In this document: piece after piece, positions 49,533 through 58,756 of the stretch
Numbering within the stretch: position 1 is the stretch's first letter
Layout: each line of letters opens with the position of its first letter
Notes under the pieces: model-generated
What the model was told of the DNA's origin: nothing
The model's database searches: none
The model's input: the letters and a program-made list of their open reading frames with translations, nothing else
Position numbers and translations under genes: made by a program
Assembly: GCF_000287675.1 (NCBI RefSeq)
Contig: NZ_ALJL01000023.1
Span: 124,001-188,000 of the forward strand
Origin: Lachnoanaerobaculum sp. ICM7
Lineage (GTDB): Bacteria > Bacillota > Clostridia > Lachnospirales > Lachnospiraceae
Length of the DNA stretch: 64,000 bases
Direction: 5' to 3'

Positions 49533-51328
49533 ACCTTCTTCTTTCTTACATCCGCCTTTTTATCTTCTTCGGCAATAAGTACCATACAGCTTCTGCCTTC
49601 AACCGATATCTTTCTTTGGTCTTTTGTATTTACAGCTTCTTTCTTAAAAGGAGTATTTATATCATCCGTATTTACCAATATCTTCCAAGAGCTTCCCCTC
49701 TTTATAGTAGGAAGAGAAAACTCATGTCTGTCCCAATGCATATTTAAGATAATATATATATCCTGTTTTCCTTCTATAAGTATTCCCATCTGTCTGTTAT
49801 AGTATTCAAAATCCGGTTTCCACACCTGCATACCGTGAACAGAGGTTTTCGACTTTTCCCCACCCAAAATATACTCTCTTCTGAATTCAAGCATAGCCCT
49901 TACAAAGTCAAGAAAATCCTTATTCTTGTTTACGAGCTTCCAATTGAAATAGCTTATATCATTGTCCTGACAGTATGTATTATTATTTCCGTTCTTTGAC
50001 TGTAGTACCTCATCGCCGCTGCATATACATGGAGTACCTTTTGATATCATCAAAAGTAAAACCGCATTCAAATACATCCTTTTTCTTAGATTAAGCACCT
50101 GAGTTTTTTTGGTATCACCCTCAAATCCGCAGTTCCAGGAGAAGTTCATATTTGATCCGTCTGCATTGTCCTCTCCATTGTCTTCATTATGCTTATAATC
50201 ATATCTGTATATATCAGCAAATGAAAATCCGTTGATATCTGCAATAAAATTCATATAATTACTCTTATCTGCAATCACATTCGCAACGAAAGGAACCATT
50301 CCCTCATCACCCTTCAGATATTTTCTCATATTATTCATATAATCATAATCCATAGAGATAATGTTTTTGTTCTTACTTTCATATATCTTATTTGTAAAGA
50401 TAAATTTGCACTCAAGAAGATAAGGATCTTTTACAATATCCTCACAGTAGTCAACTCCTGTGAGATGAAAACCGTCTATATGATATTCTATTTTCCAGTA
50501 TCTTAATACATCAATTATATAGCTGATATTCTTCTTGGCAAAGAAAAATTCCTGTATAACTCCGATACCTGCTTCATGCAGAGATTTCACCATAAGCTTA
50601 TATTCATTTACAGGATTTCTGTTTTTTCTTGTAGAAAAGCTAGCCTTAGGTGCAAAGTTTAAACTGTTTGCGTATCCCCAATAGTTTATTCTGATTTTTT
50701 CCTGTTTTACCTTCTTCTCCTTATCAAAAAGAGAAATCCAGCTTCCACCGACTCTTATAAATTCATCAAATTCGGTAGCAGGCATTATATCCACAAAATC
50801 CACGCCAAGGTCTTTTAAGTAGTCTACCTTACTTATAAGTCCTTTAAATGTACCCTTGTCCACAACCTTTGAGCTGTTTGATTTTGTAAAACCTCTTATA
50901 TGAAGCCTGTAAATAAATGCTTCATCCAAAGTTTTATTATCCAAGTTATTTTCAAGATCATTCTCCATATCAAATTCACTTATAAATACCGGACATCTTC
51001 TTGGATTATCCATAAGGCTTGTTTTACCGAAACTGTCTCTACCTGAAAAACATTTACCGTATTCATCCGGAAAAAGTCCTTTTTCATCTTCAAGAGCATA
51101 CTCAAAAGTTTTCTTAAGACGTGTATTTATCTGTAAAAACCACACATCTCCTATTCTTGATTCCTTAGGAAACTCTATTCTTTCTACAGGAGCTTCTTCA
51201 TTTCTTTCATAAAGGTTTAAATAAAGTCGTTCACATTTTCTTATAACCTTTACACAAAAATAAGAGGGCGTCACAGTTATACCAAGCGGATAAGAATAAC
51301 TTCTACCTCTCTCCTTCTGAACTACCAT
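49529..51328 (-). CDS. GH13-family (glycogen-debranching-like) protein with catalytic residues replaced
   Basis: 599-aa protein. An N-terminal beta domain (about 1-125) is followed by a TIM barrel like GlgX/pullulanase and a C-terminal beta domain. Conserved scaffold is obvious: FIYRLHIRGFTKSNSS, YLKDLGVDFVDIMPATEFDE, INYWGYANSLNFAPKASFS, YKHNEDNGEDNADGSNMNFS then WNCGFEG, and KGTPCICSGDEVLQSKNGNN. The catalytic positions are not kept. The nucleophile motif (normally G-F-R-F-D) reads GFHLTG, the acid/base Glu strand reads FIFTNKIY without Glu, and the H-D motif near the end reads ADINGF. So it is predicted not to hydrolyse alpha-glucans by the normal mechanism. No signal peptide. Strong Shine-Dalgarno AAAGGAGGTG. 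Confidence 0.85.
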   Translation of the reverse strand: MVVQKERGRSYSYPLGITVTPSYFCVKVIRKCERLYLNLYERNEEAPVERIEFPKESRIGDVWFLQINTRLKKTFEYALEDEKGLFPDEYGKCFSGRDSFGKTSLMDNPRRCPVFISEFDMENDLENNLDNKTLDEAFIYRLHIRGFTKSNSSKVVDKGTFKGLISKVDYLKDLGVDFVDIMPATEFDEFIRVGGSWISLFDKEKKVKQEKIRINYWGYANSLNFAPKASFSTRKNRNPVNEYKLMVKSLHEAGIGVIQEFFFAKKNISYIIDVLRYWKIEYHIDGFHLTGVDYCEDIVKDPYLLECKFIFTNKIYESKNKNIISMDYDYMNNMRKYLKGDEGMVPFVANVIADKSNYMNFIADINGFSFADIYRYDYKHNEDNGEDNADGSNMNFSWNCGFEGDTKKTQVLNLRKRMYLNAVLLLMISKGTPCICSGDEVLQSKNGNNNTYCQDNDISYFNWKLVNKNKDFLDFVRAMLEFRREYILGGEKSKTSVHGMQVWKPDFEYYNRQMGILIEGKQDIYIILNMHWDRHEFSLPTIKRGSSWKILVNTDDINTPFKKEAVNTKDQRKISVEGRSCMVLIAEEDKKADVRKKKV

Positions 51329-51353
51329 AACGCACCTCCTTTAAATTATATAT

Positions 51354-52121
51354 TTATATTTCGATATCCAGTTCTACCGGACAATGATCCGAACCTAAGA
51401 TATCACTATGTATCTTAGCTTCCTTTATTCTATCTTTTAATTTATCAGAAACTATAAAATAGTCAATACGCCAACCGACATTCTTTGCTCTTGCACCGCC
51501 CATGTAGGACCACCATGAGTAAGCATCCGTTTTATCCGGATACAGTACTCTGAAGCTGTCACAAAAGCCTGAGGTCAAAATAACATCCATCTTGCCTCTT
51601 TCCTCATCTGTAAATCCGGCATTTTTCCTATTGGTCTTAGGATTCTTCAAATCTATCTCTTTATGAGCAACATTCAAATCACCACAGAATATTACCGGCT
51701 TTTTTTCTTCAAGCTTTAAGATATAGGAGAGGAAAGCATCCTCCCAAGTCATTCTGTAGTCAAGTCTTGTAAGGCCCCTTTGAGAGTTTGGAGTATAGCA
51801 GGTGATAAGATAAAAGTCCTCATACTCCGCCGTAATAACTCTTCCTTCATTATCATGTTCCTCTATACCGATGCCGTAAGTTACATTTAGTGGCTTATCT
51901 TTTGTAAAAACAGCTACACCGGAGTAACCTTTTTTTTGCGCATAGTTCCAATAGTCATAATATCCCGGCAAATCAAGCTCTATTTGACCTTCTGAGAGCT
52001 TTGACTCCTGTATGCAAAAAATATCGGCATCAATATCTCTAAAGAAGTCTAAGAATCCCTTGGTAACAGCGGCTCTAAGTCCGTTGACATTCCATGAAAT
52101 CATTTTCTTTGTACTTGCCAT
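51354..52121 (-). CDS. xth: Exodeoxyribonuclease III (AP endonuclease)
   Basis: Base-excision-repair nuclease of about 255 aa from the chosen start ([19 protein letters not shown]). Motifs: [10 protein letters not shown] (Asn), [14 protein letters not shown] (metal Glu), [20 protein letters not shown] (Asp/Asn), [12 protein letters not shown] and [13 protein letters not shown] (catalytic His). The frame extends upstream inside the ABC-F gene; ATGs at 52130 and 52121 both overlap or abut its stop (52123) and either is possible. Housekeeping DNA repair. Confidence 0.95.
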   Translation of the reverse strand: MASTKKMISWNVNGLRAAVTKGFLDFFRDIDADIFCIQESKLSEGQIELDLPGYYDYWNYAQKKGYSGVAVFTKDKPLNVTYGIGIEEHDNEGRVITAEYEDFYLITCYTPNSQRGLTRLDYRMTWEDAFLSYILKLEEKKPVIFCGDLNVAHKEIDLKNPKTNRKNAGFTDEERGKMDVILTSGFCDSFRVLYPDKTDAYSWWSYMGGARAKNVGWRIDYFIVSDKLKDRIKEAKIHSDILGSDHCPVELDIEI

Positions 52122-52122
52122 A

Positions 52123-53760
52123 TCAATCATCACTCTCTTCATCTGCTGAAACTGTATATGTAAATCTCTTTCTTGCCATCTCATCAGACTCAAGGTATTC
52201 ATCATAGGTTGTAATCTTGTCTATAAGACTTCCGTTAATGATCTCCATAATTCTGTTTGCAGTAGTCTGAACTACCTGATGATCTCTTGATGAGAAAATA
52301 AGTACACCCTTGAACTTTTCAAGTCCTGTATTGAGTGCTGTAATAGACTCCATATCAAGGTGGTCGGTAGGCTCGTCAAGTATAAGTACATTTGCTCCGC
52401 TTATCATAAGCTTTGAGAGCATGCAACGAACCTTCTCTCCTCCTGAGAGTACATTCACTTTCTTTACACCGTCTTCACCTGCAAAGAGCATTCTTCCAAG
52501 GAAGCCCCTTACATATGTAGCATCCTTTATCTCAGAATATCCTGTAAGCCAGTCAACTATTGTCTCATCACCCGAGAAATCCTTTGTATTATCCTTAGGG
52601 AAATAGCTCTGTGTAGTGGTAAGACCCCATTTATAGCTTCCACTGTCAGGCTCCATCTCTCCTGCAAGGATTTTAAAAAGTACAGTCTTTGCCTTCTCAT
52701 TAGGTCCTACAAGTGCTACCTTATCCTCTCTGTTTAACACAAAGCTGATATTATCAAGTATCTTCTCTCCGTCGATAGTCTTTGAAAGATTCTCAACTGT
52801 AAGAACTTCATTACCTATCTCTCTTGCAGGCCTGAAGTCGATATATGGATATTTTCTTGAAGAAGGCTTAATATCATCAAGCTCGATTTTTTCCAAAGCT
52901 CTCTTTCTGGATGTAGCCTGCTTTGATTTTGAAGCATTTGCAGAGAATCTTTGGATAAATTCCTGCAACTCCTTGATCTTTTCTTCTTTCTTTCTGTTGG
53001 CTTCCTTCATCTGGCGAACCATAAGCTGACTTGACTCATACCAGAAATCGTAGTTTCCGGCATAGAGCTGTATCTTGCCATAGTCAATATCTGCAATCAT
53101 TGTACAGACTTTATTAAGGAAATATCTGTCATGAGATACAACTATAATTGTGTTTTCAAAGTTTATAAGGAACTCTTCAAGCCAGGCAATAGCATCCAAA
53201 TCAAGGTGGTTTGTAGGCTCGTCAAGTAAGAGTATATCAGGATTACCGAAGAGTGCCTTTGCAAGAAGTACCTTCACCTTAAGGTTTGACGGCATATCAC
53301 TCATCAGTGTATAGTGATGTTCCGTATCGACTCCAAGTCCGTTCAGAAGTGCCGCCGCATCGGATTCGGCCTCCCAACCGTTCATATTTGCAAACTCACC
53401 TTCAAGGTCAGCCGCCTTTATACCGTCTTCTTCGGTAAAGTCAGGCTTTGCATATATTGCATCTTTTTCCTTCATTATCTCATACAGTCTTGCATTTCCC
53501 ATTATTACTGTATCCAAAACAGTATATGTATCATATTTGAAATGGTCCTGCTCCAAGAATGAAAGTCTCTCTCCCGGTGTTATTACTATATCACCGTTTG
53601 TAGGTTCTATCTGTCCTGAGAGTATCTTAAGGAATGTTGACTTTCCCGCACCGTTTGCACCTATAAGTCCATAGCAGTTACCCGGTGTAAATTTTATATT
53701 AACATCTTCAAAAAGGGCTTTCTTCCCTAATCTGAGGGTTATTCCATTTGCACTAATCAT
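52123..53760 (-). CDS. ABC-F family ATPase (YbiT-like)
   Basis: 545-aa soluble tandem ABC protein with no membrane domain, acting on ribosomes. First unit: Walker [10 protein letters not shown], signature-like [15 protein letters not shown], Walker [13 protein letters not shown]. An inter-domain linker (about 235-310) is rich in Lys/Arg. Second unit: GPNEKAKTV (degenerate Walker A, where GxxGxGKS/T is expected), signature [31 protein letters not shown]. The second P-loop reads N-E-K-A-K rather than N-G-A-G-K, a known feature of some ABC-F members. Start shares one base with the aminotransferase stop. Confidence 0.92.
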   Translation of the reverse strand: MISANGITLRLGKKALFEDVNIKFTPGNCYGLIGANGAGKSTFLKILSGQIEPTNGDIVITPGERLSFLEQDHFKYDTYTVLDTVIMGNARLYEIMKEKDAIYAKPDFTEEDGIKAADLEGEFANMNGWEAESDAAALLNGLGVDTEHHYTLMSDMPSNLKVKVLLAKALFGNPDILLLDEPTNHLDLDAIAWLEEFLINFENTIIVVSHDRYFLNKVCTMIADIDYGKIQLYAGNYDFWYESSQLMVRQMKEANRKKEEKIKELQEFIQRFSANASKSKQATSRKRALEKIELDDIKPSSRKYPYIDFRPAREIGNEVLTVENLSKTIDGEKILDNISFVLNREDKVALVGPNEKAKTVLFKILAGEMEPDSGSYKWGLTTTQSYFPKDNTKDFSGDETIVDWLTGYSEIKDATYVRGFLGRMLFAGEDGVKKVNVLSGGEKVRCMLSKLMISGANVLILDEPTDHLDMESITALNTGLEKFKGVLIFSSRDHQVVQTTANRIMEIINGSLIDKITTYDEYLESDEMARKRFTYTVSADEESDD

Positions 53761-55049
53761 TATAATTCTCCTAAGAGTTTATCAACTGCCGCCATCTTTG
53801 TACATAGACACAGAAGGTTTGCGGCTATCTCCAAATCCGCTACAGGCGGGAATGAAGGAGCGATACGAATATTCTTATCATCAGGATCTTTTCCACCAGG
53901 GAATGTAGCTCCTGCACCTGTCATTACAACACCTGCTTTTTTACATTTTGATACAACTTCCTTTGCGCATCCGTCCATTGTATCAAAAGAGATAAAGTAT
54001 CCGCCCTTCGGCTTTGTCCAGCTTGCTATACCAAGACCGCCAAGCTCTTTTTCAAGTGTATCTATTACCATCTCAAACTTAGGTCTGAGTGAGTCGGCAT
54101 GCTTTCTCATATGCTCTACCATACCGTGAATATCCTTAAAATATCTTACATGTCTGAGCTGATTTACCTTGTCATGACCGATTGTCTGATTCTTTAACTG
54201 GTTTTTAATATCCTCAAGGTTGTTATGTGATGTGGCAAGTGCCGCAATACCTGAACCCGGGAATGTAACCTTAGATGTTGAAGCAAACTTATACACAAGG
54301 TCCGGATTTCCCGCTCTCTTACACTCAGCCAAAATCTCTATAAGATGATCCTGATCAAGATCATAGAGATGGTGAATTGTATATGCATTATCCCAGTAAA
54401 TTCTGAAATCCTTAGCTGCCGGCTTTAATCTTGCAAATCTTCTTACAACTTCGTCAGAGTATGAGTTTCCTGTAGGGTTTGAATACTTCGGTACACACCA
54501 GATTCCCTTTATGGAATCATCTTTTTGTACAAGCTCCTCTATCATATCCATATCGGGACCGCTCTCAAGCATAGGTACGCATACATTCTCAAATCCGAAA
54601 TACTCAGTTATTGCAAAATGTCTGTCATAACCGGGTACTATACAAAGGAATTTTATCTTGTCAAGCTTACACCAAGGTGTAGAGCCCATTACTCCATGAG
54701 TATATGATCTTGAAATACAGTCATACATTACATTAAGACTTGAGTTTCCATAGATAATAAGGTTATCTGCAGGAACCTCCATCATATCACCCATAAGTTC
54801 CTTTGCCTCAGGGATACCGTCAAGTACACCGTAGTTTCTGCAATCCGAACCGTTCTCGCTCATAAGGTCCTTATCTGATGTAAGTACATCCATAAGTCCC
54901 ATAGAGATATCAAGCTGCTCCTGTGAAGGCTTTCCTCTACTCATATCAAGCTTTAAGTCTCTGTTTTGCATTGCCTTATATTCAGCCTTCAAGCTTTTCT
55001 TAAGCTCCAAAAGTTCCTCTTTTGTCAATTCTGCGTATGGTTTCATCAT
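53760..55049 (-). CDS. Aspartate/alanine aminotransferase-like PLP enzyme (PF12897 type)
   Basis: 429-aa fold-type I aminotransferase. N-terminal MKPYAELTKEELLELKKSLK then LKLDMSRGKPSQEQLDIS is the hallmark of the PF12897 group rather than classical AspC. Asn/Tyr PLP contacts in YSNPTGNSYSDE and DNAYTIHHLYD, PLP lysine in FASTSKVTFPGSG, and arginine in NIRIAPSFPP. The exact amino donor is not settled. Co-transcribed with the ABC-F gene (1-bp overlap). Confidence 0.92.
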   Translation of the reverse strand: MMKPYAELTKEELLELKKSLKAEYKAMQNRDLKLDMSRGKPSQEQLDISMGLMDVLTSDKDLMSENGSDCRNYGVLDGIPEAKELMGDMMEVPADNLIIYGNSSLNVMYDCISRSYTHGVMGSTPWCKLDKIKFLCIVPGYDRHFAITEYFGFENVCVPMLESGPDMDMIEELVQKDDSIKGIWCVPKYSNPTGNSYSDEVVRRFARLKPAAKDFRIYWDNAYTIHHLYDLDQDHLIEILAECKRAGNPDLVYKFASTSKVTFPGSGIAALATSHNNLEDIKNQLKNQTIGHDKVNQLRHVRYFKDIHGMVEHMRKHADSLRPKFEMVIDTLEKELGGLGIASWTKPKGGYFISFDTMDGCAKEVVSKCKKAGVVMTGAGATFPGGKDPDDKNIRIAPSFPPVADLEIAANLLCLCTKMAAVDKLLGEL

Positions 55050-55062
55050 ATTCTCCTTATAC

Positions 55063-55371
55063 CTATCTATTGCTTTTGCTCATTTCTTCAAGCTTTGCAT
55101 TCAACTCATCTAATTTCTTTTGGCATTCAAGTATCTTTGATCTCTGATCAAATACCAGCTCATCATCTTTTAAAAGATCATTGGCTGCTACATACTCTCC
55201 TATAACCATTTTGTAGGACTTTATAATATCCTCTTCTATCTTTATGTCTCTTTTGAGCTTTGTAATATCGGCAATTTCTCTGCCCTTATTTAAAGCATTC
55301 TGTGCTATTTTCTGTCCTTCTTCTTTAGCAATACTTCCATATATGCTTAACTTCTTGAAAAAATCTTCCAT
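55063..55371 (-). CDS. Coiled-coil protein, unknown
   Basis: 102-aa protein from the ATG at 55371 (AAAGGAGGCTAT upstream): MEDFFKKLSIYGSIAKEEGQ, a long amphipathic helix, then ECQKKLDELNAKLEEMSKSN at the end. Two coiled-coil stretches (about 30-55 and 75-100), no membrane segment, no cysteines for a zinc site except one. Family not recognised. First gene of the transcript that starts at the promoter 55398-55426. Confidence 0.7.
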   Translation of the reverse strand: MEDFFKKLSIYGSIAKEEGQKIAQNALNKGREIADITKLKRDIKIEEDIIKSYKMVIGEYVAANDLLKDDELVFDQRSKILECQKKLDELNAKLEEMSKSNR

Positions 55372-55397
55372 ATAGCCTCCTTTATTCAAATATTAAC

Positions 55398-55426
55398 AGT
55401 ATAATTACTTTATCGACTTTTAGCAA
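55398..55426 (-). promoter_or_regulatory. Promoter of the 55371-48840 operon
   Basis: Minus strand -35 TTGCTA (55421-55426), 17-bp spacer, -10 TATACT (55398-55403). It serves at least the coiled-coil, aminotransferase, ABC-F and xth genes, and possibly the GH13-like pair. Confidence 0.7.
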
Positions 55427-55452
55427 GTCCAAGGTTACAGTTAGACAATAAT

Positions 55453-56310
55453 TTATTTTAACGCCAAAAATGCGGCCATATTTCCTCTTATATCTCCCAT
55501 TATTCTATGGGAATAAAGTAAATCCGGATTGCAGGCGGTACAAATATTTGATGTAAATATATTCTCAGGTAAAACTCCCGCCTCTTTTAATACTATTTCA
55601 TTTGCTTTCCAAAGTGAAAGTCTGAAATGATCCTCTCCGTCTTCTCTGAAAATACTCTCGATATCTTCACTTTTAAAGTTTTTTGAAAACTCTTCATACA
55701 CATCTTCGCTTACCTGATAGCAGTCTTGACAAATCCCCGGACCTATACAGGCAATTACATCCTTTGCATCCGTACCGAATTTTTTTGCCATCTCATCTAT
55801 CATTACCGCACCCATTTTCTTACATGTACCTCTCCACCCCGAATGCGCAAGTCCTATCACCTGTTTTTCTTTGTCATAAAAATAAAGCGGAATACAGTCT
55901 GCAAAAAAAGCTCCCAAGGTAATGCCTCTCTCATCAGTTATCAGTCCGTCAATATTTCTGTAGTCTCTTTCAACCGATACTCCCTTACCCATATCACTTT
56001 TATCCACTACTCTTACATTGGTGGAATGCTCCTGATATGAGAGCACAAAACTGTCTTCTTTTACGCCAAGGGCTTTTGCCATTCTTTTATAATTTTCAAG
56101 CACACCCTCTTTATTATCAGGCTCTCTGCTAAAGCTTAAATTCATGGAGGCATAAGGTCCTTCACTTACTCCTCCTATCCTTGTGGAAAACCCGTTAATA
56201 AGCTCGGTATATTTTTCCAATGCTTCAAACGAAAAATATTCCACTCCGTTTTCCGCCTTTTTCAGTTTCAAAATATTTTTATCATTCTTTTTTAATATCT
56301 TTATACTCAA
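55453..56310 (-). CDS. pgeF: Purine nucleoside phosphorylase / peptidoglycan editing factor, PgeF-YfiH family
   Basis: 285-aa multi-copper-oxidase-fold protein (LACC1/YfiH, PF02578). Metal-site residues: FVLSYQEHSTNVRVVD (His), AFFADCIPLYFYDKEKQVIG (Cys), LAHSGWRGTCKKMGAVM (His), and the tail NICTACNPDLLYSHR. These enzymes act as adenosine deaminase/phosphorylase in vitro and as PgeF prevent wrong L-Ser incorporation into peptidoglycan. Overlaps yraN by 4 bp (ATGA). Confidence 0.93.
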   Translation of the reverse strand: MSIKILKKNDKNILKLKKAENGVEYFSFEALEKYTELINGFSTRIGGVSEGPYASMNLSFSREPDNKEGVLENYKRMAKALGVKEDSFVLSYQEHSTNVRVVDKSDMGKGVSVERDYRNIDGLITDERGITLGAFFADCIPLYFYDKEKQVIGLAHSGWRGTCKKMGAVMIDEMAKKFGTDAKDVIACIGPGICQDCYQVSEDVYEEFSKNFKSEDIESIFREDGEDHFRLSLWKANEIVLKEAGVLPENIFTSNICTACNPDLLYSHRIMGDIRGNMAAFLALK

Positions 56311-56648
56311 TAAAATGCTCCTTTTATCCAGTCTATCTTCTCGCCCATTATTCCTATACAGTCAAATCTTATACTGTGCATGAAATAATGCTTTTCATTA
56401 AGATAGTACCTTGCAAGTTTTCTTATTTTCTGTTGCTTAAAATATCCTACAGACTCAAGCGGATATCCGAAGCTTTCATCTTTCCTGTACTTTACTTCTA
56501 TAAATAATAATACATTTCCTTCTCTGGCGATAATATCTATCTCACCGAATCTGTTTTGGTAGTTTCTTTCAAGTATTACAATCCCGTTATTTTCAAGAAA
56601 AGAGGCAGCAATTGCCTCCCCCTTGTTTCCTATTCCTCTTTTATTCAC
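56307..56648 (-). CDS. YraN/UPF0102 endonuclease-like protein
   Basis: 113-aa protein with a PD-(D/E)XK-type nuclease fold. GNKGEAIAASFLENNG, RNYQNRFGEIDIIAREG (Asp), LLFIEVKYRKDESFG (E-x-K) are all present. Function is not firmly established, though the family is widespread and lies next to rnhB in many Firmicutes, as here (8-bp overlap). Confidence 0.92.
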   Translation of the reverse strand: MNKRGIGNKGEAIAASFLENNGIVILERNYQNRFGEIDIIAREGNVLLFIEVKYRKDESFGYPLESVGYFKQQKIRKLARYYLNEKHYFMHSIRFDCIGIMGEKIDWIKGAFY

Positions 56649-57285
56649 TTACAAAATTTCCTATAAATGATTTTCTGTGTATAGCACATGGTCCTACTTC
56701 CTTTAAAGCCGCTATATGTGTTGCCGTACCGTAACCCTTGTTTGATGCAAAGCCGTACTCCGGATAAATTTTATCATACTCTACCATAATCCTGTCTCTG
56801 GTGACCTTTGCAAGTATACTTGCTGCAGCTATATTTACACTCTTGGCATCTCCTTTTACTATACCCACCTGCTTTATATTTATATCAGGTATATGTACGG
56901 CATCCACCAGTAAAACATCAGGTGTTTTTTCCAGTGCATTTATAGCCTCTCTCATTGCCTCATAAGTAGCCTGTAATATATTTATCTCATCTATCAAAGT
57001 ATTTGAAGCAATACCTATACCGTATGCTATGGCGTTTTGCTTTATTTCATCAAATAAAACATCTCTTCTTTTTTCCGTCACCTTTTTGGAATCATTTAAA
57101 AAAGGAAGGAATATATCCTTCGGTAAAATTACCGCTGCTGCCACCACAGGACCTGCAAGCGGCCCTCTTCCTGCCTCGTCTATACCTGCCACATATGCTA
57201 AATCGCTGTATTTATTTTCAAATTCTCTCATGCCCTCAAGTCTTACTCTCTCAAGGGCAAGTTTTTCTTCACTTATTTTCCTCAT
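56641..57285 (-). CDS. rnhB: Ribonuclease HII
   Basis: 214-aa nuclease that removes ribonucleotides from DNA:RNA duplexes. Catalytic DEAGRG motif in VAGIDEAGRGPLAGPVVAAA, later acids in LLVDAVHIPDI and SILAKVTRDRIM, and the closing GYGTATHIAAL. Complete. Sits between rbgA (9-bp gap) and the yraN gene (8-bp overlap), a conserved Firmicute neighbourhood. Confidence 0.96.
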   Translation of the reverse strand: MRKISEEKLALERVRLEGMREFENKYSDLAYVAGIDEAGRGPLAGPVVAAAVILPKDIFLPFLNDSKKVTEKRRDVLFDEIKQNAIAYGIGIASNTLIDEINILQATYEAMREAINALEKTPDVLLVDAVHIPDINIKQVGIVKGDAKSVNIAAASILAKVTRDRIMVEYDKIYPEYGFASNKGYGTATHIAALKEVGPCAIHRKSFIGNFVSE

Positions 57286-57294
57286 CCTGTTTCC

Positions 57295-58134
57295 CTACGG
57301 CATTTGTAATGTAATTCTTCCAAGTTTTCCCGACCTGAACTCATTTACAAAGATACCTGCGGCCTTATCATAGTCAAGCTCATTGCCCTTCTTTGTACAA
57401 CCTCTTAAGTTTGCTATTTTTATTAAAACGGCATTTTCATCATCACCGTCTTCCATCTCAAATCTTTCTGTAAGTATCTCAGGCTTATTCTTTATAAACC
57501 ATTTAATAAGTTCAAGCCCCAGCTCTCTAATATCTATGATCATATCGTTTATAGAGCCGATAAATGCAATCATCTCTCCGATGTTTTCATCTTCAAACTT
57601 TGGCCAAAGTATTCCCGGAGTATCCAAAAGTTCTATCTGACCTTTAAGTTTTATCCACTGATTTCCCTTAGTTACTCCCGGCTTATTTCCGGTCTTTGCC
57701 ATTGCTCTACCTGAAACCGAGTTTATAAGTGTTGACTTGCCGACATTCGGAATACCTGCCACCATTGCTCTTACAGGTCTGTTTTTAATTCCTCTCTTGG
57801 CGTCTCTTTCTCTCTTATCCTTTGAAACATTCTCTATAGCCTTTATCAAAACATTTACTCCGTTTTTCTTTCTGGAGTCCATAAACATGCACTCATAACC
57901 CTGCTCCTTATAATGGCTTGCCCATCTGTTGTTCGCACTCTCATCGGAGAGATCGGCTTTATTTAATATAATAATTCTGGACTTATTGGATCCAAGTTCC
58001 ATAATTTCCGGATTTCTTGTAGCCTCAGGTGCTCTGGCATCCGTCATCTCTATAATAATATCCACAAGTTTTATAGCATCCGACATGGCTCTTTTTGCCT
58101 TAGTCATATGACCCGGGTACCATTGTATCTTCAT
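57295..58134 (-). CDS. rbgA: Ribosome biogenesis GTPase RbgA (YlqF)
   Basis: 279-aa circularly permuted GTPase needed for 50S assembly. MKIQWYPGHMTKAKRAMSDA is the classic start. G-motif order is permuted: G4 ILNKADL (about 64), G1 GIPNVGKSTLINSV (about 128), G3 LLDTPGILWP (about 175). A C-terminal helical domain binds rRNA. Followed by rnhB, as in Bacillus. Confidence 0.96.
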   Translation of the reverse strand: MKIQWYPGHMTKAKRAMSDAIKLVDIIIEMTDARAPEATRNPEIMELGSNKSRIIILNKADLSDESANNRWASHYKEQGYECMFMDSRKKNGVNVLIKAIENVSKDKRERDAKRGIKNRPVRAMVAGIPNVGKSTLINSVSGRAMAKTGNKPGVTKGNQWIKLKGQIELLDTPGILWPKFEDENIGEMIAFIGSINDMIIDIRELGLELIKWFIKNKPEILTERFEMEDGDDENAVLIKIANLRGCTKKGNELDYDKAAGIFVNEFRSGKLGRITLQMP

Positions 58135-58155
58135 AAACTATCCTTTCATAAGGCT

Positions 58156-58686
58156 CTATTTTATAAAACCTATCCTTTTTACAGGCAATACTCTAATCCA
58201 TGCATTACCTATGATCATATCTTCCGTCACATTTCCTATTGTTGAGATCCTTGAGTCTTCACTTCCGACTCTGTTATCACCCAATACAAAATATTCATTA
58301 CTTGCCAACTTAATTTCGTCTGCAGCCAAACCGCCTGATGAAGCCTCAAAAAATTTATCCAATACTTCACCGTCTATATAAACCAAACCTTCTCTTATAT
58401 TAACACTTTCACCGGGAAGCCCTATGACTCTTCTGATACACACTCTTCCGTCTGTATTTTGAAATGCTATCAAATCATATCTTTTAGGTTTTAAAAAAGT
58501 ATATGTGGCTTTATTTATAAGTACAGCCTCTCCCTGCTCTATCTGCGGTGACATGGACTGACCGACCATAAAGGTTTTTGCTCCAAATATATACACCACA
58601 AACCATGCAAGTGAAAGTATCACTGCCAATTGCATCAATATGTCCAGTATTATTAAAAATCTTGACTCTTGTTTTTTTATTTTCAT
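58156..58686 (-). CDS. lepB: Signal peptidase I, with Arg at the usual catalytic Lys position
   Basis: 176-aa membrane protease that cleaves signal peptides outside the membrane. One N-terminal helix (about 14-35), box B GQSMSPQIEQGE with catalytic Ser, box C YDLIAFQN, box E VLGDNRVGSEDSR. In box D the expected catalytic lysine (normally K-R-V-I-G-L-P-G) reads CIRRVIGLPGE, so the lysine is arginine. Either a variant mechanism, another lysine, or loss of activity. First gene of the rbgA-rnhB-yraN-pgeF run. Confidence 0.88.
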   Translation of the reverse strand: MKIKKQESRFLIILDILMQLAVILSLAWFVVYIFGAKTFMVGQSMSPQIEQGEAVLINKATYTFLKPKRYDLIAFQNTDGRVCIRRVIGLPGESVNIREGLVYIDGEVLDKFFEASSGGLAADEIKLASNEYFVLGDNRVGSEDSRISTIGNVTEDMIIGNAWIRVLPVKRIGFIK

Positions 58687-58725
58687 TTATTGACCTGTTT
58701 TTTTATTTTGTTTTTTGTTAAACTG

Positions 58726-58731
58726 ATTATA
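58726..58731 (-). promoter_or_regulatory. lepB -10 element
   Basis: Minus-strand TATAAT (58726-58731) preceded by TGC, an extended -10, 40 bp before the lepB ATG. No good -35; the region is shared with the divergent fumC leader. Confidence 0.45.
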
Positions 58732-58756
58732 GCATAAATGATGTTAGGAGAAAACT

